A stretch of DNA of 64,000 nucleotides from Lepiota brunneoincarnata (Eukaryota > Basidiomycota > Agaricomycetes > Agaricales > Agaricaceae): positions 248,001-312,000 of the forward strand of contig JAEBUN010000012.1 in NCBI GenBank assembly GCA_023014365.1, in the 5' to 3' direction. The position numbers and the translations under genes were made by a program. The notes below the pieces were generated by a model, which saw only the letters and a list, made by a program, of their open reading frames with translations, was not told the origin of the DNA and did no database searches. This document shows positions 23,770 through 34,220 of the stretch, in pieces (within the stretch, counting starts at the first letter, position 1; every line of letters starts with the position of its first letter).

Positions 23770-23984
23770 CAGTGGGTCAAAAAACTGCCCCAATGAGTTA
23801 ATATTTTAAATCATTGATTGATTGATTACTTCTTGGATGAATCATGTGATTTAAACAGATTCAGGATCTCAATATGCTATATTATAATGGTCTATTTTCC
23901 CAAGTATTTATGTAATTACCTTGGTCCACTATTAGCTGATCTTTCCAGATGGTGAAAACATTGGAACAGTTTTTTGACCCACTG
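23770..23984 (-). repeat. Right terminal inverted repeat of Tc1 copy 1
   Basis: Partner of 22392-22605; ends in CCCACTG followed by the target duplication TA. Confidence 0.85.
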
Positions 23985-24104
23985 TAGGAGAGCATAACAT
24001 TTTTATAGGTACTCACTATTAGGAGAAATTAAGGTCTCAAATACCCCATAGGGTAGTGCATCAAGGTCATCCCATATGTGGATGCTATGATCACAGAGTT
24101 TGTG

Positions 24105-24662
24105 ATGGACCAAGGTGATTATGTAAATACTTGGGAAAATAGACAATGATAATATGCATATTAAGGTCCTGAATCCATTTAAATCACATGATTTGTCCAA
24201 GAAGTAATGGTTCAATCAATCATTTAAAATATTAACTCATTGGGACAATTTGTTGATCCTCTGTCATTTTCCTAAAATCTGGTTTTGGACAGGCCAAATC
24301 AATACCAAATCAAGTGTAGGGATAACAAAAATTATTATGTGACCTCTTCTATATCACATGATCATATTGAAATCACTTCAACAATCTTTTCTTCTTACCA
24401 CTACATCATAAAAGCTATTTATTTTACCCAGTACTCTCAAGTCATTTTTCTTCTTCAGAATAGCTATTCCCTGCAACAAACTCAGTCCAAACTGGTCTAG
24501 ACAAGAGTACTATTGAGCTGATCATGAAAGAAGTTAATCAAGATGAGGAAAACAATAAAGAAGGACAACCCTCCATGCTATTTTCTCAGGATAAATAATC
24601 AATAATTTACTAAATCACCACTGGGAAGCTGGACAATGCTGTTCAAGCTACCCAATTCATAC
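24105..24662 (+). mobile_element. Tc1 copy 3, left part (split by Ty3 element 1)
   Basis: This stretch is the reverse complement of about 23390-23960 of copy 1: it starts inside the TIR (GGACCAAGGTGATTATG) and runs into the transposase N-terminal region, then stops exactly where the Ty3 LTR begins. The outer ~60 bp of the TIR is missing. The right part is at 35654-36630; the 5-bp sequence CATAC is duplicated at the two break points. Confidence 0.85.
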
Positions 24663-25017
24663 TGTTACATGGGTTAGGCATCTGCAAGGACCAATGCAAT
24701 CTACAACAAGTAGACCATTGGCTAGTGTGAGCAAGTCTAAGGCAATGCCAAAGAGCAGGAACAAATATGGTGTATAATAAGACAAAGCTAGGGATTACAA
24801 GTAATACCTAAGTCTATATATACTGCAGGGACTGACTGGCATGTGATAAAAGAAAGAATCACTATGTGAACAGGTAAGAATCACAGGCCAAAGAGAAACT
24901 AACTATATATGGGTGGTGGCATGTGATAACTAAATATATATGGGTGCTGACAATGGATGTTGACATGTGATTAAACAAAATAGACAGATGAGGGCATAGA
25001 TGGGAAAATGGTAACAT
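24663..25017 (-). repeat. 3' LTR of Ty3 element 1
   Basis: 355 bp, TGTTAC...GGTAACA, i.e. TG...CA ends with a short inverted repeat. On the minus strand it is preceded by a purine-rich stretch (AGAAGGGGGTAA at 25018-25029), the expected polypurine tract. Confidence 0.88.
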
Positions 25018-25104
25018 TACCCCCTTCTAATCTTCAAACTCTGTTTCGAAGTCAATAGGCAGTGGGGTATGGGTGTGGGATGCAGGTCATGGAAGTAGTT
25101 GGCT

Positions 25105-26133
25105 CTAGTCATAGCTGTAACCATTGTAGGTGTAGTCATAGTCATTGTATTGGCCATCGCCAATGATATCATATGTTTGTCCAAAGGTGGTGGGATAGTG
25201 TTGCAGCCATCCTTTCAAGCGCAGTATTGCAACAGTTTTGGTGATAGATAGGGGCAGGTACACATGTAGTGGCTGGGTGCAGGAGTGCTTACAGTGGCAA
25301 CAGGTGTAGAGGGGACAGCTGTATGCCCAGTGGCCATCTTGGTGGCATTCGAAGCAACAATTTCTTCCAACATCATACAAGTGGATTGTTGTGGCTTGGG
25401 GTGTGGGGGCAGGGTTGGTACAATGTCAGGGAGGTCTTTGGGGCAAGGGGTGGGTTTCCCTGCTGTTGACAGGCTTCCATTTGGCAGGTGAATTCATCCA
25501 CTGTTTGTCATCAAGTTCTGGGTGGTGGTGCAGAGGGGGCAGGTACGACAATAGGTGGGGTAGGAGGACTTGGAGGATTGTTCAGGTTGAACTCGTTGGT
25601 AGGTAGAGTGAACTCATCAGGTTGATTGATCGGGTTCGCATCAGTTGAACCAAACTAGGGAGTGTGGGTGCAATCTGTATACTGGTTGTGGAGCTGCAAT
25701 GTGCAGTGAAGATTCGATGGAAAGTGGGGTTCAGGACCAAAGTCAGTCAAACATATTTTGGTTCACTTCCTTGACTCTTTTGACACTTTGTTCAAGGCTG
25801 CATAGGCAGAGGAGGTTTTCTCAGAGTTGGAAATAACCATTGCATACTTCTTGTGATACTGGAGGTGTAGGTGCAATAAGAAGCAAGAATGTGAGGGTAG
25901 TGGCACTGTTGATTTCATTAATGTAGTCGCTAATGGAAGTGATGAGTGGGGGAGCTGGGGATGGTGGTTGGTGTTTCGGCGGTGGGTGGAATAGGGATGG
26001 GGGGGAGTGGTCTGTTGTGGTATGTGGTGTTGGAGCAGTGTGTTTTCAGTGGTATTAAGGGCACTTTCAACAAGGAATTGGTATAGGATATGGGTGGAGT
26101 CGGGTTGGGCAGACAAGGACCTGGTAGTTCCAT
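25105..26133 (-). pseudogene. Post-pol ORF with CCHC zinc knuckle, element 1
   Basis: Lies between the chromodomain and the 3' LTR. The C-terminal part reads CFECHQDGHWAYSC, a CX2CX4HX4C knuckle, followed by a further Cys-rich segment (YTCCHCKHSC) and a Tyr/Asp-rich end. The N-terminal part (26133-25763) is broken into two frames, one Pro-rich. The same arrangement, with three knuckles, is found in element 2 at 45180-46019. This is not the gag knuckle, which is at about 31040-31090. Confidence 0.65.
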
Positions 26134-28920
26134 CTAATGTAGGCAGGGGTAGAAATAAGAGCAGATTCAGAAGGGAGTGAGTGGATGGAGGAAGGCATTG
26201 TGCTGTTAAATGAGGTGGTATGGTTTATTTTCGGTAGGGGTGGCAATGAGAACGATGTGGTTTCTTCATGGCTTTAAGAGAATGAATGACAGGTGTGTTT
26301 TCATCATCTCAATTGAGTCCTTTGAGCTGCTTATACTCCAATAGGAATGCTACTGCATCTCCTTTGTCATGTATTTCAGGGATGATGGTTCCATCCATAG
26401 TTTTGGGTCTGATTTCATCAGGTACTGATTTGAAATGGGACTTGGGTTCCTAGGTGTTTTCTGACTTGGGCCATCCAAGCCATTTGATGAGGTATTCAAG
26501 GCAATTTCATCGTTTTTGGTGGTTTAGTATAGCTTCAATCTTGTATACTTCCTTGCCTTTGACAATTTGAGGCAGGGGTTGGATGTAGTTGGGACCATAC
26601 ATTTTGGTTTCAGTGTAAGGCATAAGGAGTTGGGCATGGAATACAGGGTGTATCTTCCAGCGTTTGGGGAGTTCAAGTTAATATGAAACAGGGGATAGGA
26701 CGTCAAGGATATGGAATGGTCCAAGAATGTTTGGGGGCCATTTTATGTGTGACATATGGAGTATTTAAGTTGTGGGTGTTGAGCCAAACCATTTGATTTT
26801 CAGTGGAATGGGGTAAACTTTGATTGGCATCAGGTTTTCCATGTGTTTCATGGTGGTCTTGTGTGTGGTTTTAGTGTTTCGGTGATATAGATCTATGAGT
26901 TCAATACAGTTGTTGATGGTGGGAGATTTGGTTTCAAGGAGAATGGTGGGAAGTGCTCTCAGGTTGTATTCCCATGATAATTTCGAACAGTGTTTGCTTT
27001 TGTAGGGCATGTGGTTGGCTATTGTATGTGAATTCGAGGAGAGGGAGAGCCTGTGACCAATTTTTGGGGTGATGTGAGCAGAAAATTGAGAGGTATGCTT
27101 GGGTTTCTTGATAGGAACATTCAGTTGCTCCATCTGTTTTGGGGATGGTAGGCTGTGGTCATCGCGGGTGTAATTTCAAGTCTTTCTAACAGTTTCTGGA
27201 ACGAATGTGCAGTAAAGCACAGATTGCGGTCGGATATAATGCGTTCAGGTAGGCCATAGTGCAGGTAAACCTTGTTGAGAATGATGTTGGCGATGTTGTT
27301 GGCAGGTCACAGTTTTGTTGGTAGCAGTGAGAATTACCCCCTTCGAGAGTCCATGGTCTACAATGGACAGAATTGAGTCAAAGCCAGTGGAGGGAGGGAG
27401 GGAGGGAGGTGATGAGATCCATCAAGATCTGAGTGAACAGGTGGTTTGATTCAGGTGCTGGGATAGGGGTAAAGGCAAGGCTTAGTAGGGGTGTCAGTTA
27501 ATTTTAAACTGTTGACAGTTGGTGCACATCCTTTGACATAATCACATGTAAAACTGGCCATACCAGGCCAGTAGAAATCATGCTCCAATGTATGAAGGGT
27601 CATATTGATACCAGGGTGTCCTGTGGTGGGAGAATTGTGGTACTTCCATATGATATCAGTCAGTGGAGTTCGAGGTCTTCCAGGGGAATGGTTCTTCCCT
27701 CATAGGTGACAATTAAACCTTTTGGGGTTCACATTACAGAGTAGCAGGAATCCATCAGGATATATGGAGGGGTCATAAGGGCAGTGATCTGCTCAGTAGT
27801 ATGTGGGTCGTAATTATTATGGTGAAGTATATCTTCACGGGTTTCTTGGTAATGGTGTTGACAAATATGGACTTGGGTAACATCATTACAGATTTATTGT
27901 CCTTGTCTTCATTGGGAATATGATTGGGATGGTGGGAGAGGGCATCAGCAGCAGGTATTTTTGTACTGGGTACATGCTTGATTTGGAGATTAAAGCAGGA
28001 GAGGAATTGATGCCAGTGGGCCTGGTATCAGTTTATGTCCTGCGGTTTCTTCCAGTAAGTAAGATTCTGGTGATTGGTATGAACTTTAATGGGGAAGGGT
28101 CCTCCTTCCAGATAGTGGCACCATTTGCCAAGGGCAGTGGATTATGGTGAGTAGCTTGTGGTTGTGAATATTGTAGTTTCGTTTGGCAGGGCAGTAAGGG
28201 TTTTCAATAGGAAAGCCACAGGGTGGCATTGGTTATTAATGTCATGTTGGTAAAGTACTGCCCTGGTAGCATATTTTGAAGCATTGCATTCAATCTCGAA
28301 CAGTTTTGATTGATCAGGCATTGTATGCATGGGTTGCTTTGAAAACTGAAGTTTTAGAGCTTCAAATGAGTTTCAGCACTTGTCGGTCCACTCGAATAGT
28401 CACTTGGTTGACATGAGGGCATTATGAGGTTGGGCTGATAGTGGAGTAGCCATGGATAAACTTCCAGGTAGAAGTTACAGAATCCAATAAACTTGCAGAC
28501 ATCTTTGATACACTTTGGAACAGGCATGTTGGGTGATTCTGGCTAGTTTGATGGGGTCCATCTCAATTTTATAGGGCATGATAATCATACCAAGGTATTC
28601 CATATGGTCACAGTAGAATTTGCATTTCTCAGTCTTGAGATAGATGTTGTTCAAGGCCAAACACTTGAGAACTTCTTCCATGATGTGGTTGTGTTCTTCC
28701 TGATCAGTGAGTGAAGATGAGTATATTGTCCATATAAACAACAATTCCTCCTTTACAGATCAGAGACACTAAGATGTCATCCATGAATGCCTGGAAAGTT
28801 GTGGGGGAGTTGCACATTCCAAAGAATATGACGGTTGGTTCAAAAAGTCCAAGCAGGGATGTTGAATGCACCTTTCCATTCATCTCCTTTCTTGATACAA
28901 ATGTTATTGTATCTGGTGCA

Positions 28921-29381
28921 TGTAAGGGGACACTCCAGACACCTCAGCAACACCTCCATTAACCCTATCGACACCCCTGTGCCCTCCAACACATTATATA
29001 TCCCTCCCTTCAAACGCTCATACTGCAAACACAGCCAGAATACTCCATACACTCCCTCACTGTCCAGATAAAACCCTCCCTCATTCCCTCTCATTCCTAC
29101 AGACTCCAGACTATCATATTCACATCCCACATTCATTTCAACCACACCAGGCCTTGCACAACCTAGAGACACCACAGCTAAGCCTGGTTCAATTTATATT
29201 GATTATATAAGTTAGGTATATACATAGTTTTCACCTGCAGGGGTTTCCTCATTCTATTCTCTTAGGATTTCCCTGCAGGTATGTGTCTTGTACATAACTC
29301 ATAGTTTAATATCACTTAGGATTTCCCTGCAGTCGTTTCAGCTCCCCCTGAGCTGTCAAGGCCTCCCAGATTGCCCTAACA
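28921..29381. mobile_element. Solo LTR inside the RT region of element 1
   Basis: 461 bp, TGTAAGGGG...CCCTAACA on the plus strand, flanked by the perfect 5-bp duplication GTGCA at 28916-28920 and 29382-29386. The RT reading on both sides (LDICT / RYNNI) joins across it. Its sequence differs from the LTRs of elements 1 and 2, so a third LTR family was once active here. It contains two copies of CTTAGGATTTCCCTGCAG. Confidence 0.85.
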
Positions 29382-29803
29382 GTGCAGATGTCAAGTTTGG
29401 AAAATAGACAGGCTCCTTTGAGCTTATCCATAATCTTGGTAACCATTGGGACTCAGTACGTGTTCTTGACCACATGTTTATTGACATAGTGGTAGTCCTG
29501 GCAGGGGCAGAGCAAGCCATCCCTCTTGTTGACAAAGAAGAATGGGGATGCCATCAGGGATTTTGAAGGGTGGATGTAACCTTTACAGAGGTTGTTGGAA
29601 ATGAACTCTTTCAAAGAGTTGTCCTGGTTTGGGGAAAGTTTGTAAGCTTTCATTGCGACAGGTTTAAACTTGGGCTTTAGTTCAATAGTGTGGTTGTAAG
29701 ATTGTCAGGGAGGGAATCATTCAGCAGCCTTCTTGCTGAAATGACTCAACCATTGGTGGAATTGGTAGGGGGACTTTAACAGCAGGTGTAAGGGGACTGG
29801 TGG

Positions 29804-30124
29804 TGTATGCCCCCCCTTATGCAAGGTATGTCTAGGGACCTGTGGTTGGATATCTGGGCTCAGGCCTCCCTAGCCAATGCCCTGATGCCTGAGCCCAGGT
29901 CTCAGCCTTTGGCCACCCCCATCCCCGAGCCTGACCCCAAGTGGCTTTATTGCTAATAAGTAGTTTGTTTATTGTTTGTGCATATTATTACTAGGTAGCT
30001 TACATCATGTTTGGTTACCTGGTCTGTGTGCAGACCTACTATGTGTATATATGTAGTGTGGGTGGCAATTGTAATCAGCCACCTGAATATCAACTTGGTT
30101 CTGGTGCCTTATCTTCTCCTAACA
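29804..30124 (+). mobile_element. LTR-like insertion with possible leader
   Basis: TGTATGCCC...TCCTAACA, TG...CA ends, flanked by GTGG on both sides (29800-29803 and 30125-30128). The following ~110 bp (30125-30238) is also foreign to pol and contains a short frame starting MSKFSRHTNDLMHLGL, so the insertion may be an LTR plus leader and a truncated gag rather than a solo LTR. Boundaries tentative. Confidence 0.4.
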
Positions 30125-31029
30125 GTGGGGTCGTCGACCTTTTGTCTCTGTGTTTAATTGCATATTCTGTAGCTTGACTGGTTCAGTTGATCTTGAGCTC
30201 AACATGAGCAAGTTCAGCAGGCATACTAATGATCTGATGCATCTCGGACTCTAGATAAAACTCTTTGTAGTCCTCATTGAGGAGAGGTTTATAGATTGGT
30301 TCATGCTGGGGTATAGGAAAACTTTCCTTCAGGGTCAAATGCATTTAATTGGTCCATAGCAAGGGTAGTGATATTGATTGGACAGTTGTTGTACATCAAG
30401 TACTTAGGATGGTGGTTGTGCTTCTTCTCTTTTCTCCATTGGAATGTACAGTGTTTTCAATCAATTTTCAGGTTGACTTCATTAAGCCATGGAAAACCAA
30501 GGACCATTGGTTTTGAACCAGTTGCTGCAACATAGGTAGGTGATGGGAATCAATCAACCATCAACTATTGTGCAGAAAGTAGAATAGTGGGTAATCATTC
30601 CATTCAGGTTGTTTGATCCATTGAAATTGCACATGTTGATTCCTTGGGGAAGTGCTTGCTTCCATAGATGGTGTTTGGTGATGAAGTCTTCAGATATGAA
30701 GTTTCCTTGAGCTCCAGAGTCAAGGAGGGCAATGAGTGGGACTGTCTTTCTGTTTTCTCAGGCTCTGCACCTTTAAAGGAAGATATATGGATTTATTGTT
30801 TGAGGTAGATGCAAGAGTTACAACATTACAAGAGAGAGGGAAACTGGGAAGGGGCTGGCATTGAACAGAACCTCTGAATCAAAAATTTGCAAACAGTTGC
30901 ATAGTTGGGTCTTTGGACCAAGTCTCATAGACTTCAATGCTTCGGTTTCGGAAATAGATTCAATGATGGAACAGGATTTTAAGGGACATGTTTTGTATGT
31001 TGGTCACCTTATTGATTTTTGATTGCAGT

Positions 31030-32540
31030 CTAGCAACAGTTGGGACACATGTGGAAAATGTGGCCAGGTTTAAAACAATGGAAGCACATGGGCCTTTCTT
31101 GTAGGCACACTTTTCTTCAGGGCATAAAGACATGCATTGATATCAATGTTCGTCATTGTGGGGGAAACTGATCCTGGTTGGTCTTCTTTGGCTTCTTCAT
31201 GATTAGGGGTGCAGATCACCAGGGATATTAAAAGAAGGGTAATATTTGAGACCTTCATTAAGGTACTGTGTTGTTGATTTCCATAGTGTTCAGATCACGT
31301 GATGGATGGAATTAGTAATGGTGGTTTGGTCCAGTGTAGGACAATTGTTGTTGTGGTTGGCAATACAGTTGTTGTTGACAATGGTAGTTAGCAGTAGGAG
31401 CGAAGACAGGGAATGGAATCTTGGACATGGTCCAAGGATTGTAGAGGCAGTGTGCCAGTTATGATCGATCTGAATAGTGCAGCAGTACCATTTGTTTATG
31501 GTGTTGGGTGGGTTCGGATTGGTGAGGATTTTGTAAGTGAGGTTCCAGGTTGATAATGTTTTGGAACTTTTCTATAAGGGTGCAATCTTCCATGAGTCCT
31601 GAACAGTGGACAAGAGTCTTGAACTCTGCAATGATGTCTTCAATGTTACAGGATCCTTGATGGAGGGTGTTGAGATCATGGAAAGCTTGGGAAGGGATGT
31701 TGATGGACAAGAATGCTTTGGTGAATTCTTCAATGAGTTTGTTGTAGGTACTGGGGGTAAATATGCCCCAAATCTGTTTGGACTGAAAGTACTGGTTCTT
31801 CCAGTTGCTGGCTTTGCCAGTCTTGAGCAGGGACAAGAAGAATACGATCTTCTTATTGTCAGTGTTGTAGATGTTGGCATTACCATAGAGGTAAAGCGCT
31901 ACGGAATTAATGAACTCCTGAAAGTTCTTGCAGTTACCATCAAACTGGTGTCAGTTTCTCGAAGGACAATTCTTTGTAGCTGTTTTGCTGCAGTTGTGGT
32001 GGTGGTGATGGGCCTTGTAGGCCAAAAGGGGTTCTGGTTGGTCCTGGTGGTGGTGGTCCATGGTGGTCCTGGTAGGCCAGGAGGTAGGGTAATCAGTGGG
32101 TGCATCACCCATAGTCTCAGACATGGGTGCAGGAGGGAGGTGAGGGTGGAGGGAAGGGTTGTAGGTTGTGGGGGAGTTGATACTGTCCGGGTTTAATCTG
32201 ACAGATAGGAAAGCATAAGGGACCTCCTGTACTTGTGGTTGCTTCAAGCAGACCAAAGGGGAGTTGAGGTAGGTTCTATGGGTGACGGTTCAGTAATCTG
32301 GGTGGCTATGTGAACATGTGGTATCTGCTGGTTCAGGTGGGGTTGCATATATGGGTTGGTTGGATTCAGGAGAAGATGAAGGAACATGAAAAGAAGGAGT
32401 AGGGCGAGGAGTTGATGGAGTGGCATGTGGGGTAATAGATGGTTGAGAAGGTCCTGGAGATCCAGAACCAGATTGTGAGATATGAGAGTTTGGATGGTTA
32501 GTCCTTTCTCTGAAATAACTACCCATGATGGGCAACAATG
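31030..32540 (-). pseudogene. gag remnant of Ty3 element 1
   Basis: The N-terminal region is Ser/Pro-rich (SQSGSGSPGPSQPSITPHAT), like that of element 2. The capsid-type part includes FTKAFLSINIPSQAFHDLNT and LVHCSGLMEDCTLIEKFQNI, matching LVCQSGLNEDCTLIDLYRKA of element 2. The nucleocapsid knuckle CFHCFKPGHIFHMC lies at about 31090-31040. The frame is broken several times. Confidence 0.78.
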
Positions 32541-32582
32541 TCTTTTCTGGTAAAGAGGAACCAACAAGAATTTAAGATCCGC

Positions 32583-33820
32583 TGATATGCTGATTTCATG
32601 CCTATACATGAATTCCATACTCTGGAACAATTCTCTACATAGAATCATTGGCTATATCATTAAAGAACCCTATAGAGGATTGGTACTATGTCTTGTAGTA
32701 GCCAGTTCAACTGAACTGAGGATATTCAAGCCTCAGAAGTGTTCAAACCAGCTCATTATCACTAAGCTTAGTGAACCAAGCTATCAGAACACTCTCCAGA
32801 GGGATTCTGGACTCTACATAGCCTATCAAGTATACTCCAGTTGCATCCAGGGACCTTACAAGCAGTTTTTCTGATGAACTTGGATTTGTTGGAACCTAAA
32901 GAATGTACATAACGGCTGTCGCAGGTGTATTATGCCCATAGCAAGCCCAATAATGATGACCAGACCACGGAACGGAACATCCAACGTTCAGGAGGTGACA
33001 CCTGATGCCCAAAACCCTAGACATATCAAAGACTCATAATTAACAAGTGCTTTGTGGGTCCCAGCACCTCGGCATATTGCCTGACTGAGATTAATTACAA
33101 TGGATCAAGGGATTGTCCATATGCCATACATTCCAATCATAATTGATCTGGAGGCATAACGTGCTTGTGTGGACGCAGAATAATGCAGACAAGCACAGAA
33201 CACATCTGGCTGGATTGCCATTTGTCAATCAGAGAAAAACCCATAACCCAGGGCAAGGTAGAAATGCTGCTGAACCTTCCAAAATATTCTGCAGTACCTG
33301 TAACAATTAAGCTTATTGTTTTCTATTTCATATTTACTATCTCTCGTATGTATCTAAACAATATAAATATGGTTGTGCTTGTTTGTGGAGAAGCAAGAGG
33401 TCTCACCCCCACTTCCACATGCAAGTCTGCAAGCTGTGATCAAGAACAGTTTCAAAGGACTATTTAGTGTGTGTTGTTAAGTGTGATTTCTTCAGTCATC
33501 GACCAACCCAGAGACAGAGACAGAGAACAGAGTTCAGAGACCAGAGACCAGAGACCCTGTGCTTTGAATTGACAGGGATTGTCCTTTCATTGTTGCACCG
33601 TACAGCTAAGATAACTTCAATGGCTGTTCATTAACCTCTAAAACACTACTCTCTTGAATTTCGCTGTCAGAACGTACCCCAAAACATCCTAAAAGACAAA
33701 ACTGTTCATTATCTATCTCATATCACTTGTATTAGCTTAAGCTTATTGAATTTTGGCTAAGCTTAGTGAAAACAAGCCCTCTATCTATATTAAAAATCCA
33801 CAAATGTTTCCACCTTTTCA
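32583..33820 (+). repeat. 1238-bp repeat, copy A
   Basis: Same length as copy B (34221-35458), in opposite orientation; in this strand it runs TGATATGC...CCTTTTCA. It sits in the leader of Ty3 element 1, between gag and the 5' LTR. Inside are a tandem GAGACCA/GAGACAG tract (about 33508-33560) and an ORF at 33165-33467 containing WLDCHLSIREKPITQGKVEM; with the codons just upstream it reads CLCGRR...TSTEHIWLDC, reminiscent of the Cys-His end of some LINE RNase H proteins. Flanking target duplication not clear (CCGC/CCTG). Confidence 0.72.
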
Positions 33821-34054
33821 CCTGCTAAGACTTTCGACAAGATGAATGAGGAATCCGAGAACCTATAGAGACGCTGGGGTGCGATGGTTCAGAAGAACAA
33901 CAGCCAGAGTTCTTCAGGGTGAAGACTGTGTCAGATGCTTGAATAGACAAGTGATGATCCTCAACAGATTACAGTTCTGTTTAGACCCCCACAGTTAATG
34001 GTACTGTGCAAACCAAGGAGAGCGAGAAGAGAGGCAACAAGTAGCTTTGTCTTT

Positions 34055-34220
34055 TGTTACATGGGTTAGGTGTCTGCAAGGACCAATACAATCTACAACA
34101 AGTAGACCATTGGCTAGTGCGAGCAAGTCTAAGGCAATGCCAAAGAGCAGGAACAAATATGGTGTATAATAAGACAAAGCTAGGGATTACAAGTAATACC
34201 TAAGTCTATATATACTGCAG
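34055..34220 (-). repeat. 5' LTR of Ty3 element 1, outer half
   Basis: Starts TGTTACATGGGTTAGG as the LTR at 24663 and stops at ACTGCAG where copy B of the 1238-bp repeat begins. The rest of this LTR is at 35459-35648. Confidence 0.86.

Larger units (their letters stand above)
22392..23984 (-). mobile_element. Tc1/mariner element, copy 1, degenerate but complete ends
   Basis: 1593-bp transposon starting CAGTGGGTCAAAAAACTG and ending with its reverse complement, flanked by TA at 22390-22391 and 23985-23986. The TIRs are about 215 bp long (22392-22605 and 23770-23984). Each TIR is itself bounded by inverted copies of the terminal motif. Between them lies a broken transposase on the minus strand. 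The same family occurs as copy 3 (24105-24662 plus 35654-36630); copy 2 (37876-47638) is a relative. Confidence 0.88.
26290..30800 (-). pseudogene. pol remnant of Ty3 element 1
   Basis: In order on the minus strand: protease LIALLDSGAQGNFIS at about 30760-30700; RT fragments KGYIHPSKSLMASPFFFV (~29590-29510), MDKLKGACLFSKLDI (~29430-29385), RYNNICIKKGDEWKGAF after the solo LTR, and YLKTEKCKFYCDHMEYLGM (~28640-28590); RNase H KLFEIECNASKYATRAVLYQ (~28310-28250); integrase with LITSLPPS... and SILSIVDHGLSKGVI (~27420-27320); and a chromodomain-like end (YKIEAILNH, LEYLIKWLGWPKSE, ~26560-26450). Multiple stops and frame changes. Confidence 0.82.

Noticed and set aside
31606..32196. 196-codon plus-strand ORF
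   Set aside because: Antisense to the gag remnant of Ty3 element 1; no recognisable protein.
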